Numbered from the stretch's first letter, positions 50,980 to 59,823 are shown. The stretch: DNA of 64,000 bases from Microbulbifer yueqingensis (GCF_900100355.1 NZ_FNFH01000005.1:1-64000), one strand, 5' to 3'. Program-made: numbers and translations. The notes: generated by a model not told the origin, from the letters alone.

Positions 50980-51789
50980 TTGGCGACATATGCAATCGGC
51001 GACATCCAGGGGTGCTTCGACCCCTTCATGCGCCTGCTCGACAAGATCCACTTTCGGCCCGACCGGGACAAGCTCTGGCTTGCCGGCGACATGGTGCACC
51101 GCGGCCATGACAGCCTCAGCACCCTGCGCTTCCTTTACGAACACCGTTCCCAGGTCACTGCGGTACTGGGCAACCACGACTTGCACCTGCTGGCACTGGC
51201 CCACGGCGCCAAGCGCCTGACAGACAGGGAACACGACCTTGCCAAAATACTGCGGGCGAAAGATGCCGACAGGCTACTGGGCTGGCTGCAAAGCCTGCCC
51301 CTGGTAGTACACAAAAAAGGTTTCACCATGGTCCACGCGGGCATACCGCCAATATGGAGCGTGACCAGGGCGCTGGAACTCTCCCGGGAAGTCCACCGCG
51401 CGCTCGCCGATGAGGCCATGGCCAAGGCGTTTTTTTACGGAATGTATGGCAATGAACCCCACTGCTGGAGCGACCACCTGGTGGGCATCGAACGCCTGAG
51501 GTCGATCACCAACTACTTTACCCGAATGCGGTTCTGCAAGGCTGACGGCACCCTCGACCTGGTGACCAAGCGGGGACCCGAGGCAGAGCATAACGACTAC
51601 AAGCCGTGGTTTAGTTTTCCCGAGCGCAAAACCAGGAAGGAGAAAATTATCTTTGGCCACTGGGCGGCGCTGGAAGGAAGGGCTGATACAGAGAATGTCT
51701 ATGCGCTGGATACCGGCTGTGTCTGGGGTGGGTATCTGACTGCGATGCGACTCAGTGATGAGAAATTTTTTTGCGCGGATTGTGGCTGA
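50980..51789 (+). CDS. apaH: Symmetrical bis(5'-nucleosyl)-tetraphosphatase
   Basis: Hydrolyses Ap4A to two ADP and also decaps RNA in other bacteria. The start is taken as TTG 50980: AGGGA lies about eight bases upstream and the product opens ATYAIGDIQGC, the conserved family start. No ATG fits. 269 residues with metallophosphatase motifs GDIQGC, GDMVHRG, GNHDLH and VHAGIPP. Confidence 0.95.
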   Translation: MATYAIGDIQGCFDPFMRLLDKIHFRPDRDKLWLAGDMVHRGHDSLSTLRFLYEHRSQVTAVLGNHDLHLLALAHGAKRLTDREHDLAKILRAKDADRLLGWLQSLPLVVHKKGFTMVHAGIPPIWSVTRALELSREVHRALADEAMAKAFFYGMYGNEPHCWSDHLVGIERLRSITNYFTRMRFCKADGTLDLVTKRGPEAEHNDYKPWFSFPERKTRKEKIIFGHWAALEGRADTENVYALDTGCVWGGYLTAMRLSDEKFFCADCG

Positions 51790-51835
51790 TAAAGCAAGCC
51801 AGCATCCCACACTGGATACCGGCTTACAGGCCACC

Positions 51836-52639
51836 TCACAAGATACCCAGATATATCACCACAATTGCACTGACAAGGTTATTCAGCAAATGCAGCAGCA
51901 TCGGCAGCAACACCGAACCGCTCCTCTCCCGTGCCAGCCCCAACAATAGCGCCAGTACAAAAACGAAACTCAACTGCACCCAGTGATATTGCCCCCAGTG
52001 AATCAAGGTAAACAAGGCAGAAGTTAGCAACAGCGTTCCACTGAAACCGAGTCGCGTCTGTCGCCACGCGCTAAACAGGTACCCCCGAAATAGCAATTCC
52101 TCCAGCAACGGCGCGGCGAGTACGACCACCAGAGCCAGCGGAAAATGGCGACTGCCCGCCAGCATCTGCATAAATTCGCCCTGCTCGATACCGAGAGACT
52201 TCACCGTCAGCACCTGCGCGATCATGAAGACCACCAGTAGCGACAGCCAGCGCCATAGTGAGCCCAACCCGAAACCGGAAATGGCCAGCGTTTCCCGCCG
52301 GGTTTGGCTCTCGAACTTGGATGCTAATAACAGCGCCGGCAATATCAGGCAGAACTGGGTCAGGTACATCCCTGCCAACGCCGCGGTCGTCTGGATATGC
52401 ACCTCCACGGCCTGCTGGATCGAGGCTGGCTCGACAACACCCCCCTGCGCCCCCAGCTGCGCACCCAGGTAACCGCCATAACCTGCGATATAAAGAAAAA
52501 CACCGGCAAAATGCAGAATAGCAAAACTGACAAGCCATCCAATGGCGCACCAGGGATTCGGCATCGGCTGACGTCTCGGCACCGCACTTTGACCATTACC
52601 TTCGATTGACCCGGAATTATTTTCGACTACGGACTCCAC
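51836..52639 (-). CDS. CPBP family intramembrane metalloprotease
   Basis: Integral membrane protein with seven to eight helices. From GTG 52639, with GAGG five bases upstream, it has 267 residues. CAAX-protease motifs are APLLEELLFRGYLF (EExxxR), FTLIHWGQYHW and PMLLHLLNN (HxxxN), so the active site is complete. CPBP proteins often give immunity beside bacteriocin genes; it lies on the same strand downstream of the double-glycine peptide cluster. That role is inference. Confidence 0.85.
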   Translation of the reverse strand: MESVVENNSGSIEGNGQSAVPRRQPMPNPWCAIGWLVSFAILHFAGVFLYIAGYGGYLGAQLGAQGGVVEPASIQQAVEVHIQTTAALAGMYLTQFCLILPALLLASKFESQTRRETLAISGFGLGSLWRWLSLLVVFMIAQVLTVKSLGIEQGEFMQMLAGSRHFPLALVVVLAAPLLEELLFRGYLFSAWRQTRLGFSGTLLLTSALFTLIHWGQYHWVQLSFVFVLALLLGLARERSGSVLLPMLLHLLNNLVSAIVVIYLGIL

Positions 52640-52808
52640 AATAACCTCAACTTTTTCTATATTTTTTACTCCAGGTATACAGCCAACAGCGGATCATACC
52701 TGCACCCTTCTTTACCAGATGACCCGAGGGCCTATTCGGCTAATACTTTTATTTTCTTTATCTGATCTTCTTTGCATATACTCTCTCTATCCATTTCACC
52801 CTCTACGC

Positions 52809-53305
52809 TCAATAAATACTAAGCATGAGCACTACGACGATATTGATGGCCACATGAGGAAGCAAGCCGGCAATAAATGCTTTTTTCTTTGAAACCTCTA
52901 GCCACCATAAATAGCTGAAGCTAAAAATGAAAAAGCTCCAAATGGTTCCTACAAACTTAACAGGTTCTATAAGCCCATGGACAAACCCCCAGACCACTGC
53001 AGAAACCATGCATGCCAACCAGTGATCAAGCCCGAACTTAACCAAAATGTTTAATAAGAGAGCCAGAAGCATGGCCTCAATAAGAGGCGCCACAATGATA
53101 AACCGAAATGCATCAGCCATATCCAGGTCATAATCAGCCTCTATACTGATCACGCCTAAACTAAAAAGGTTATAAGTTAGTAGGAAAAAGCCAGCAGCAA
53201 AACCGATCCACGCATTGCCGAAACAGTAGATACAGAAATAAATAATTTGTAGGATTGAATGTTTTTCTGCAAAATAGCTTCAGTAAACTTTCTTTTTCTA
53301 TTCAT
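52809..53305 (-). pseudogene. Frameshifted CPBP family protease gene
   Basis: From 53153 (GTG) an intact frame gives 114 residues with CPBP motifs: APLIEAMLLALLL, WGFVHGL and LLPHVAINIV. Reading upstream, the same frame continues without stop or start (ends near 53280: YFAEKHSILQIIYFCIYCFGNAW, then AGFFLLTYNLFSLG). An ATG at 53305 in another frame opens MNRKRKFTEAILQKN. The two would join by a one-base shift near 53230-53270, restoring about 165 residues. The motif EExxxR is degraded to IEAMLL, so even repaired it may be inactive. Confidence 0.65.
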
Positions 53306-53394
53306 ATTATCAACTTCATTATTAGGGCAGAGAAGGCAGCGACTTCATAAATTATCTGACAGACGTAAAACCTCTTAACATTTCCGCGGACATC

Positions 53395-53493
53395 TTAACC
53401 CAAGACCCCAATGACTTCGTCCCGCAACCACAGCAGCATTCGCGGCGCACGGTAGAGAGCCCTCGCCAGTATGATCCTTTGCCTGCCTATCAT
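53395..53493 (-). pseudogene. Remnant of a second ABC transporter ATPase domain
   Basis: Minus-strand reading gives GRQRIILARALYRAPRMLL, then diverges to a stop at 53395. The intact transporter at 54103 has QRIILARALYRAPRILF in its Walker B region. DNA 53438-53482 matches 54260-54304 with five differences in 45 bases. This is a partly decayed copy of the C-terminal ATPase of such a transporter, suggesting that the locus was once duplicated. Confidence 0.7.
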
Positions 53494-53650
53494 AGGATCC
53501 AAGGTAGGCCTCTATAGCGCTCAGGAAGCACCCCATCCAGGTGCACGACTTTCGAACCAGAAATGACCCCTCAGGACTTTCGTTCCACACGCTCGCAGCA
53601 ATATACGTCCACTGCAAGCGCGGGAATTAAGAAGCTAGCATCAGGGGCAT

Positions 53651-53734
53651 TTAAGGGGCGTTTAACATAAATATTACTATTGCGCCCAGTATACTACCTG
53701 CAATAAACAACAATACTTTTGTAGATTCGCTCAT
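53651..53734 (-). CDS. 27-residue hydrophobic peptide, candidate immunity protein
   Basis: ATG 53734 with GAGGGTGG seven bases upstream. A polar start (MSESTK) precedes one transmembrane helix (VLLFIAGSILGAIVIFM). Third of three small genes following the transporter, in the same direction. Small single-pass peptides next to class II bacteriocins often act as immunity proteins, but nothing in the sequence proves it. Confidence 0.5.
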   Translation of the reverse strand: MSESTKVLLFIAGSILGAIVIFMLNAP

Positions 53735-53767
53735 ATAAATGCCACCCTCAATCGAGTCAATTGATTA

Positions 53768-53914
53768 TCATTTAATTTGCTTGGCAACCCAAAGCGCGCC
53801 AGCAGCGACGGCACCCCCAAATGCAGTACCACCGACAAAGTAACCTATCGCAGCTACCGCTGGGGCGATGCCGCCCTGGACATGCACAAGCTCATGCGAT
53901 TTAAGCTCTTTCAT
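53768..53914 (-). CDS. Double-glycine-leader peptide B (microcin/bacteriocin precursor)
   Basis: 48 residues from ATG 53914, with a perfect AGGAGG seven bases upstream. The leader MKELKSHELVHVQGG ends in the GG site cut by C39-peptidase transporters. The mature part (33 residues) is hydrophobic, glycine- and alanine-rich, without cysteine; it starts IAP and has GGTAFGG (a GxxxG pattern) and a basic end (VAKQIK). It is a paralogue of peptide A, 14 bases upstream. The pair resembles two-peptide class II bacteriocins or class II microcins; the target is unknown. Confidence 0.8.
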   Translation of the reverse strand: MKELKSHELVHVQGGIAPAVAAIGYFVGGTAFGGAVAAGALWVAKQIK

Positions 53915-53928
53915 GTTTCCGCCTCCTA

Positions 53929-54069
53929 TTAAACAAGCTTATACGCTGCAAATACGGCACCAGCACCAAAAGAGGCGCCCGCCATAAAATACTTTACAGC
54001 GGCTGCAGCTGCGAGAGGTGCCAATCCGCCATTCACATGCTCAATTTCTTTCACAGTGAGTTCTGTCAT
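53929..54069 (-). CDS. Double-glycine-leader peptide A (microcin/bacteriocin precursor)
   Basis: 46 residues from ATG 54069, with AAGGAG eight bases upstream, 33 bases after the transporter stop. The leader MTELTVKEIEHVNGG matches the classic xELxxxEIxxVxGG pattern. The mature part (31 residues) starts LAP, carries an alanine run, then YFMAGASFGAG with GxxxG, and ends YKLV; no cysteine and mildly basic. Aligned with peptide B it shares leader ELxxxExxHVxGG and mature (L/I)AP, YF(M/V)(A/G)G and FG. Confidence 0.82.
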   Translation of the reverse strand: MTELTVKEIEHVNGGLAPLAAAAAVKYFMAGASFGAGAVFAAYKLV

Positions 54070-54102
54070 TTGTATATCTCCTTAGTTTTAATTGGTTGCC
54101 GC

Positions 54103-56235
54103 TTATATAGCAGCTATATTTATCTGCCTCCCTGCAGATTCGACCGTCTCCGGCCTATGAGCCACCAAAACCCGGGTAACAGCGAGCTGCTTGATATGAT
54201 CATTGACCAAAGACTCATTCGCCACATCCAGGTGACTGGTAGCTTCATCCATGAACAGTATGCGCGGCGCACGGTAGAGGGCCCGCGCCAGTATGATTCT
54301 CTGCTTCTGGCCACCACTCAAGCTGGTGCCCATATCGCCCACCAGAGTGTTGTACTGCATGGGCATTGCGAGGATTTCCTGGTTCACGCAAGCCATCTGG
54401 GCGCAATGAGCGATTCTCTGGATATCGGGCTGCGGTTCGAAACAGGCTATGTTCTCTGCGATAGTCCCGGCGAGAAGCTGGTCGTCCTGCATAACGCCGG
54501 CAATTTGGCCTCGGTAGCCCGCCACCTGTGTCAGCGGTTTTCCGTCGATCAGTATTTCCCCGTCGGTGGGGATGAGCAAGCCCATCAGGCATTTGAGCAA
54601 TGTAGTTTTTCCACACCCACTGGGGCCAACAATAGCCACCGTTTCCCCCGCCTCAATCGTGAAGCTCAGGTTCTCAAATGCGGGCGCTTCTGCCTCACCA
54701 TAACGAAATCCCAGGTTACGTACCTCGATACGACCGGCCAGAGGCTGTGCCACGTGGCCTGAGATTATTCCCAACGCACTTTCCTGGTCAGCATTTTCTG
54801 TCTTCGTAAATACCATATCGGACAAGCGATCCAGGTGAAGACCGAGCATCTTTATCTCGATCCATTTGGCTATCAGCGCATCCATGGACTCGACAAAACG
54901 GGTTTTATAGCTGATGAAGGCAAAGAGCATACCCACAGTGAACAGATTTTTCATCACTGCGTCTGCAGCAAAATAGATCACAAGAATATTTTCACATCCG
55001 AATAGTAATCGGTTAATGGTGTCGTAACGGATATTCCAGCGCGTAATGCGAATATCTTTGTTAATGGTATCCGCCAATCGATTGTGCCACTGTCCCTGAC
55101 GATCATTTTCTCGCTGAAACAACTTGATCGTCTGAATAGCCCGCACTGACTCCATAAAGTGCGAATCGTGCTTGGCCTTGGCCACAATTTTCTCCTCAGT
55201 TAGCATTTTCAACGGTCGGAAGAGAAGCAAGCGCAGCACCGCGTAGAGGATCACTACAAGAAGCACGATAAGGGTGAGCTTCATGTCATAGAAGAACATG
55301 GCAGCCAGGGTAATCATTGCCATTACGCCATCCACCAATGCCGCCACCAATCCGGTGGTAAGGAGATCGCGAACTTGACTCAACGAACCGAAACGTGACA
55401 CCACGTCGCCCATATGCCGCGTGGAGAAATAACTCATAGGCAACCGGATCATGTGGCGAAAAAGGTTGGCGGCCATTTGCATATTTAGCCTACTGGAAAT
55501 ATGCACAATCACCCATTGGCGCAGGGCACTGGTTCCCGTCTGTATCATGAGCAAAAGGCCGAAGCCGATCGCCAGCACCAGCAGCAGGTTTTCGTCATTT
55601 CGAAGGATGACGTCATCCACTACCGTCTGCATATAGAACGGTGTTACCACAGCAAAAATCTGCAGCAGTAGAGATAATACCAATACCTGGGCGAGGCTGC
55701 GTTTTAGCCCGGTAATGCGTGACCAGAAATGACGAAGCCTGAGGTGCTGGCGGTCTTCACCGGGCTGGAATTCTTCTGTGGGCGTGAGTTCCAGTGCAAT
55801 GCCAGTAAAGTGCTGACCGAACTCTTCATGGGTCAGAACCCTCTCACCCATCGCAGGGTCGTGGATAACCACCTTATTGCGTTGCACGGACTGGAGCACC
55901 ACAAAGTGGTTCATATCCCAGTGCAGCACACATGGAACCTGAAGATCCCCCAGATGCTCCAACTCCAGCCGCAAAGCACGAGCAGACAGGTTCAAGCGGC
56001 CAGCCATATCCATCAGGGTTTTGAGATTGGTACCATGATTGGAAATACTAAAGCGCCGGCGCAGCGCAGCCAGATCCGTGTCGTAGCCGTAATAGCTTGC
56101 AATCATCGCAAGACATACCAGGCCGCACTCCGCGGCTTCTGTTTGCTGAATCACCGGCAGGCGCCGGCCTGTTGCGAAATGCAGTAATTGATCTGGACGC
56201 GTCTTGCCAGCCGTTTGCTGTGTTGCAGCTTCCAT
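54103..56235 (-). CDS. Peptidase-containing ABC transporter (C39, bacteriocin export)
   Basis: Processes and exports double-glycine peptides across the inner membrane. 710 residues: C39 peptidase (about 20-145) with Cys in QTEAAECGLVCLAM, His in MNHFVVL and Asp in HDPAMG; six transmembrane helices (about 165-445); ATPase (about 475-710) with GPSGCGKTTLLK, LSGGQKQR, ILFMDEATSHLD and the His in LVAHRP. The stop of the HlyD gene overlaps its ATG by one base. The inverted repeat ATATAGC-A-GCTATAT (54105-54119) overlaps its own 3' end. Confidence 0.93.
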   Translation of the reverse strand: MEAATQQTAGKTRPDQLLHFATGRRLPVIQQTEAAECGLVCLAMIASYYGYDTDLAALRRRFSISNHGTNLKTLMDMAGRLNLSARALRLELEHLGDLQVPCVLHWDMNHFVVLQSVQRNKVVIHDPAMGERVLTHEEFGQHFTGIALELTPTEEFQPGEDRQHLRLRHFWSRITGLKRSLAQVLVLSLLLQIFAVVTPFYMQTVVDDVILRNDENLLLVLAIGFGLLLMIQTGTSALRQWVIVHISSRLNMQMAANLFRHMIRLPMSYFSTRHMGDVVSRFGSLSQVRDLLTTGLVAALVDGVMAMITLAAMFFYDMKLTLIVLLVVILYAVLRLLLFRPLKMLTEEKIVAKAKHDSHFMESVRAIQTIKLFQRENDRQGQWHNRLADTINKDIRITRWNIRYDTINRLLFGCENILVIYFAADAVMKNLFTVGMLFAFISYKTRFVESMDALIAKWIEIKMLGLHLDRLSDMVFTKTENADQESALGIISGHVAQPLAGRIEVRNLGFRYGEAEAPAFENLSFTIEAGETVAIVGPSGCGKTTLLKCLMGLLIPTDGEILIDGKPLTQVAGYRGQIAGVMQDDQLLAGTIAENIACFEPQPDIQRIAHCAQMACVNQEILAMPMQYNTLVGDMGTSLSGGQKQRIILARALYRAPRILFMDEATSHLDVANESLVNDHIKQLAVTRVLVAHRPETVESAGRQINIAAI

Positions 56236-57491
56236 TACAGGCGTCCCTTCAGGCTATAGATAGGCTCTAGTAGCCATTGCAACAGACTGCGTTCGGCGAG
56301 CTGCACATCGGCAGACAGAGTCATTCCTGGTTTGAGAGGAAAATCCTTTCCATAGGCCCTCACTGATGACTGAGCAAGCTCAGCTGAAACCTTGAAGACG
56401 GGCTCACGCACTGATATTGGCGTATTTAGCAATTCATCTGGCAGCATGACAGTATCTGAAACCTCTAGCACGCTACCACCGTAAAGGCCGAATTTCTGAA
56501 AAGGGAAGGCATCGTAACGAATCTTTAGAGATTGACCCACATCGAGAAAACCAGCTGACCGGACGGGCACCAGTAACTGTGCTGCCAGCACCTCCCCATC
56601 AGGGACTAGAGACAGAACAGGGATACCAGATTGCGCCTGCTGCCCCTCCTCGGCCTGGAGATTGCTAACTATTCCCGCCCTCGAAGCCCTGACTATATAA
56701 GCTCTCTGGCCATGGAGCTGAGCAACCTTCTGCGCCAAATCGGAAAGTCGAGCTCGCAGCTGGCCGGCAGTATTGGCGTACTCCTCAGGCAACAAAAGCA
56801 TTTCATTCTTCAGTTGCTGTATTTGGCTCTGCAACCTCACTCGATTACGTTGCAGGCTCTGGCGCTCGGCACCCATTTCCAGCTCCTGCGCCAACATCCC
56901 CTCAAGCTCTACGGAGGAAATATGACCTCGCTCATTTAGAATTCGGTAACGTTCTGCTTGTTCTGAAATTATTTTGTAGCGGCGGGCCTGAGCTATGATC
57001 TGCTGGTCTAGCAAGGATAGATCTCTCCTGGCAGCGGCAATATTCTGCTGTATATTCTGTTGCTTTTGCTGCTTTAACTTCTCGCTGCGGGCCAACTGCT
57101 CACTGAGCAGATTGCGCTGACTTTCGTACTCAGCCAACAGAAGAGTCTCCAGGTTTTTTCCGTCTGGCAGGACTCGATCACCATTAACCACGATTAACGG
57201 CTGATCCCTGATGACTTTTTCCCCCTCCTCTACCAACACCTGCTTGATCACACCTGGCCCATCTGCATAGACGCGCAGCACGCCTGATGCAGGCTCCAGC
57301 CATCCCTGCACAGTTTCTTTGCGTGCGTAACTGCTGGTAACAAGCCAAATAACCAGCAATACCAACCACAGTAAAAAGAAGAGCAAAATTGTGCTGTGCG
57401 AGAGACGTGGTAATAGCAGGATATCTCCATGCAGGCGATCCGCTTGACGCTGCAATACTTTTTCTCGGAACAACCCTGACACTGCGCTCAT
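56235..57491 (-). CDS. HlyD/CvaA-type membrane fusion protein
   Basis: Periplasmic adaptor that links the C39 ABC transporter to an outer-membrane TolC-type channel (not in the window). About 418 residues from ATG 57491; a GTG at 57482, with AGAGGG nine bases upstream, may be the true start because it opens SGLFREKVLQRQADRLHG like CvaA. One transmembrane helix (about 34-56), a biotinyl-lipoyl lobe, a long coiled coil (about 120-265) and a second lobe with beta-barrel. Same strand and one-base overlap with the transporter. Confidence 0.88.
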   Translation of the reverse strand: MSAVSGLFREKVLQRQADRLHGDILLLPRLSHSTILLFFLLWLVLLVIWLVTSSYARKETVQGWLEPASGVLRVYADGPGVIKQVLVEEGEKVIRDQPLIVVNGDRVLPDGKNLETLLLAEYESQRNLLSEQLARSEKLKQQKQQNIQQNIAAARRDLSLLDQQIIAQARRYKIISEQAERYRILNERGHISSVELEGMLAQELEMGAERQSLQRNRVRLQSQIQQLKNEMLLLPEEYANTAGQLRARLSDLAQKVAQLHGQRAYIVRASRAGIVSNLQAEEGQQAQSGIPVLSLVPDGEVLAAQLLVPVRSAGFLDVGQSLKIRYDAFPFQKFGLYGGSVLEVSDTVMLPDELLNTPISVREPVFKVSAELAQSSVRAYGKDFPLKPGMTLSADVQLAERSLLQWLLEPIYSLKGRL

Positions 57492-57520
57492 CCCTCTGCA
57501 ATGACTAGACAAGGAGCGTT

Positions 57521-57549
57521 GTTTTACACGGAGAGGAATTTAATTTCAA
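57521..57549 (-). promoter_or_regulatory. Likely promoter of the peptide/export operon
   Basis: Minus strand: -35 TTGAAA (57544-57549), 17-base spacer, -10 TAAAAC (57521-57526), about 30 bases upstream of the HlyD gene, in the 281-base AT-rich divergent gap shared with the CapA gene. No inducer-binding motif was recognised. Confidence 0.45.
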
Positions 57550-57793
57550 AGTTGATTCATTACAATCAATTACAGGATGTCTAGCTTTATTCGGACAACT
57601 GATATGTCGAAATTTTTTCCAATAGACCTAAAAAATGTTCTGTGATTTATAGATAAAATTCTATCGGTTCTTAAAAACCTTCAGCCGCTACGCCTTAGTG
57701 ATTACATATCTATTTGTGAACGCTTCTTCTAGACCAGAAGGCTTTTATCTATCATTGATCTAATATTTTTATTTAGTAGAGACAACGGAAAGC

Positions 57794-58885
57794 ATGCGGC
57801 TAATCCTTGCCGGCGATGTCATGACCGGACGGGGTATCGACCAGATACTTCCGAATGCGGGTAGTTCACGGATCTACGAGTCCTGGCTAAAATCAGCCTA
57901 CGACTATGTAGTCCTTGCGGAGCGTCGCAACGGACCAATTCCCCTGCCAGTTTCTCCGGGCTACATTTGGGGTGACGCTCTTGAAGTCATGCAGGCCCGC
58001 CTGCCTGACTTTCGGGTCATCAACCTGGAAACAGCAGTTACCACCAGTAATGACTGCTGGCCGGGCAAGGGAATTCAATACCGGATGCATCCGGCCAACC
58101 TGGATTGCCTCACAGTTGCAGAAATTGATATCTGTAGCCTTGCCAACAATCATGTACTCGACTGGGGCTACCCAGGGCTTGGAGAAACATTGACAAGCTT
58201 GCACAAGACAGGCATTAGAACTGCGGGTGCGGGCTTGGAAAGTGCGGAGGCCTGTACTGCCATTACTGCGCACTGCGGCAATGCCCGATTGGTGATGTTC
58301 GCCTGCGGTCATGGCAGTAGCGGTATCCCACCGGTATGGGGGGCAACGCCCGGTCGGGCCGGGGTGTGCCGGGTTGCCAATCTATCCAACGAGACGGCTG
58401 ACGATATTGCTCACAGGATAAATGCTGCGCGGCAGCCCGGAGACATCACCATGCTGTCCATACACTGGGGCGGTAACTGGGGCTACGCCGTCCCCACCGA
58501 CCAGCAGCGCTTTGCCCGCCGGCTGGTAGAGGCCGGCGTTGATATCGTATGTGGGCACTCTTCCCATCACTCAAAGGCGATAGAGATCTACCGCGACAGG
58601 CCGATCCTTTACGGCTGCGGCGACCTGATCAATGACTATGAGGGTATCGGTGGCCAGGAGCAGTTCCGGTCAGACCTGCGGGTACTCTACTGCGTAGAGC
58701 TCAGTAAAGATGGGGGACTCCAGTCGCTGGAATTGATCCCATTCCAGTCCCGGCGGCTGCAACTGGAACAGGCGCCTGAGAAAAACCGACGGTGGCTCAG
58801 GCAGAAGCTTGACAGCGAATGCGGCCTATTCGGGGGGCATCTTCGCTCAGGAACGGCGGATATCAGCTTCTTCCTGGAGTGGTAG
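57794..58885 (+). CDS. CapA family (PGA_cap) metallophosphatase-like protein
   Basis: 363 residues with the CapA fold, related to poly-gamma-glutamate capsule proteins and calcineurin-like phosphatases. Motifs: LILAGDVMTGRGID at the N terminus, NLETAVT, LANNHVLDWG, SIHWGGNWG and GHSSHHSKAIE, which hold the metal ligands. No signal peptide or membrane segment. Divergent from the peptide-export operon across 281 bases; no other capsule gene is present, so its role here is unknown. Confidence 0.85.
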   Translation: MRLILAGDVMTGRGIDQILPNAGSSRIYESWLKSAYDYVVLAERRNGPIPLPVSPGYIWGDALEVMQARLPDFRVINLETAVTTSNDCWPGKGIQYRMHPANLDCLTVAEIDICSLANNHVLDWGYPGLGETLTSLHKTGIRTAGAGLESAEACTAITAHCGNARLVMFACGHGSSGIPPVWGATPGRAGVCRVANLSNETADDIAHRINAARQPGDITMLSIHWGGNWGYAVPTDQQRFARRLVEAGVDIVCGHSSHHSKAIEIYRDRPILYGCGDLINDYEGIGGQEQFRSDLRVLYCVELSKDGGLQSLELIPFQSRRLQLEQAPEKNRRWLRQKLDSECGLFGGHLRSGTADISFFLEW

Positions 58886-58904
58886 CGGCAATGCCCACGA
58901 CCTA

Positions 58905-59085
58905 TCCAGACTTGGGCGCCCCCTTTCAGTTGCGATCAGCCCTGATATCCCTGCGACTTCCGTGATTACCAATGCCAGGCACAGGTCCCGCCGGATATCC
59001 TCGACCACCAGCTTGCTGGCGCCATATGGATTGGTGGTGCCGGCAGGGAATTCTTGCCGGGTCGGGGCGCTGGCCGGGTCGCTTT
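58905..59085 (-). pseudogene. Decayed galE (UDP-glucose 4-epimerase) fragment
   Basis: Minus-strand translation contains QEFPAGTTNPYGASKLVVED, close to the conserved GalE stretch around the catalytic tyrosine (TNPYGxSKLMVEDIL), then IRRDL, an apparent internal deletion, and a short ISGLI piece recalling the GalE SGLIGE segment. A stop precedes it and no start is seen. Only about 60 codons survive, so it is a relic, perhaps from a sugar or capsule cluster. Confidence 0.6.
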
Positions 59086-59823
59086 AGGCGGAGGTATAGG
59101 AGCTAAAGGTCGGCGCCCCCCGTGCGCACCCTAAATGTGCGTGCGAATGTGGTTAAGGCTAATGCAACCTTATTCCGGTAACAGTGTAGTGGCGGGGCCA
59201 AAGATCACCCGCGGCTTTCAGCCCCGCAAACTGGATTGTCGCCAACGCCTTATACGGGAATATCTTTCCGTCAGGTGATTTCTGATTTCCCTCAACGATT
59301 TCGGCGCGAGAAATGTAGTCCTCCTGTCCGGTTGCACTGGAGCGCCGTCTCACTGCTATTACTGGGATCCTCCGCTGCTGGCACCCGGCGTTGATCCGCG
59401 CCACTGAGCTGGGACTGAGAATCTGCCGGTTCCACCACTCACGAGTATTGCAATCCGCCGCGCTCCTGCAATTTTCACGTCGGCCTGAGCCCATAGCACA
59501 TCGCAAAACTGCCGCCTTTTTCAACGCCTATTGGCGCTAACGAGGCGCCGTAGTTGAAGGGGAGGCTATGCTGGAGAGGCGAGTGCAAAAAGTGAATTTT
59601 CCTCGCCAGGCGCGCCCAGGTGGCGCCACCCGGTCACATTAGAGCCGGACATAAAGATAGTTTTTGGTTTTGTGCGCAGTGGCGCATCCAGCACCAGTGT
59701 CGCCCCCGGGGCGCCACCATCCCCCGACAGTCCATGGCAAGGCTGCCACCCGGCGCAGTATCCCGCGAGCCCGAGCCCCGACTGGAAAACGATGGCCGCC
59801 CGACACGCTACAGGGAGTTGTTA
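59086..59823. other. prkA: 738-base gap upstream of prkA
   Basis: No gene I can support. A minus-strand open frame at 59159-59524 (121 codons) has no recognisable protein, an Arg/Ser-rich composition and no ribosome binding site. Inverted repeats: GGCGAG...CTCGCC near 59579-59611, and recurrent GGCGCCACC units at 59622 and 59711. The prkA promoter must lie here but no clear sigma70 or sigma54 pattern was found. Confidence 0.4.

Noticed and set aside
53375-53617. 80-codon minus-strand frame
   Set aside because: Overlaps the ABC remnant in another frame; no recognisable product.
59159-59524. 121-codon minus-strand frame
   Set aside because: No ribosome binding site, no homology I recognise, Arg/Ser-rich as expected by chance.
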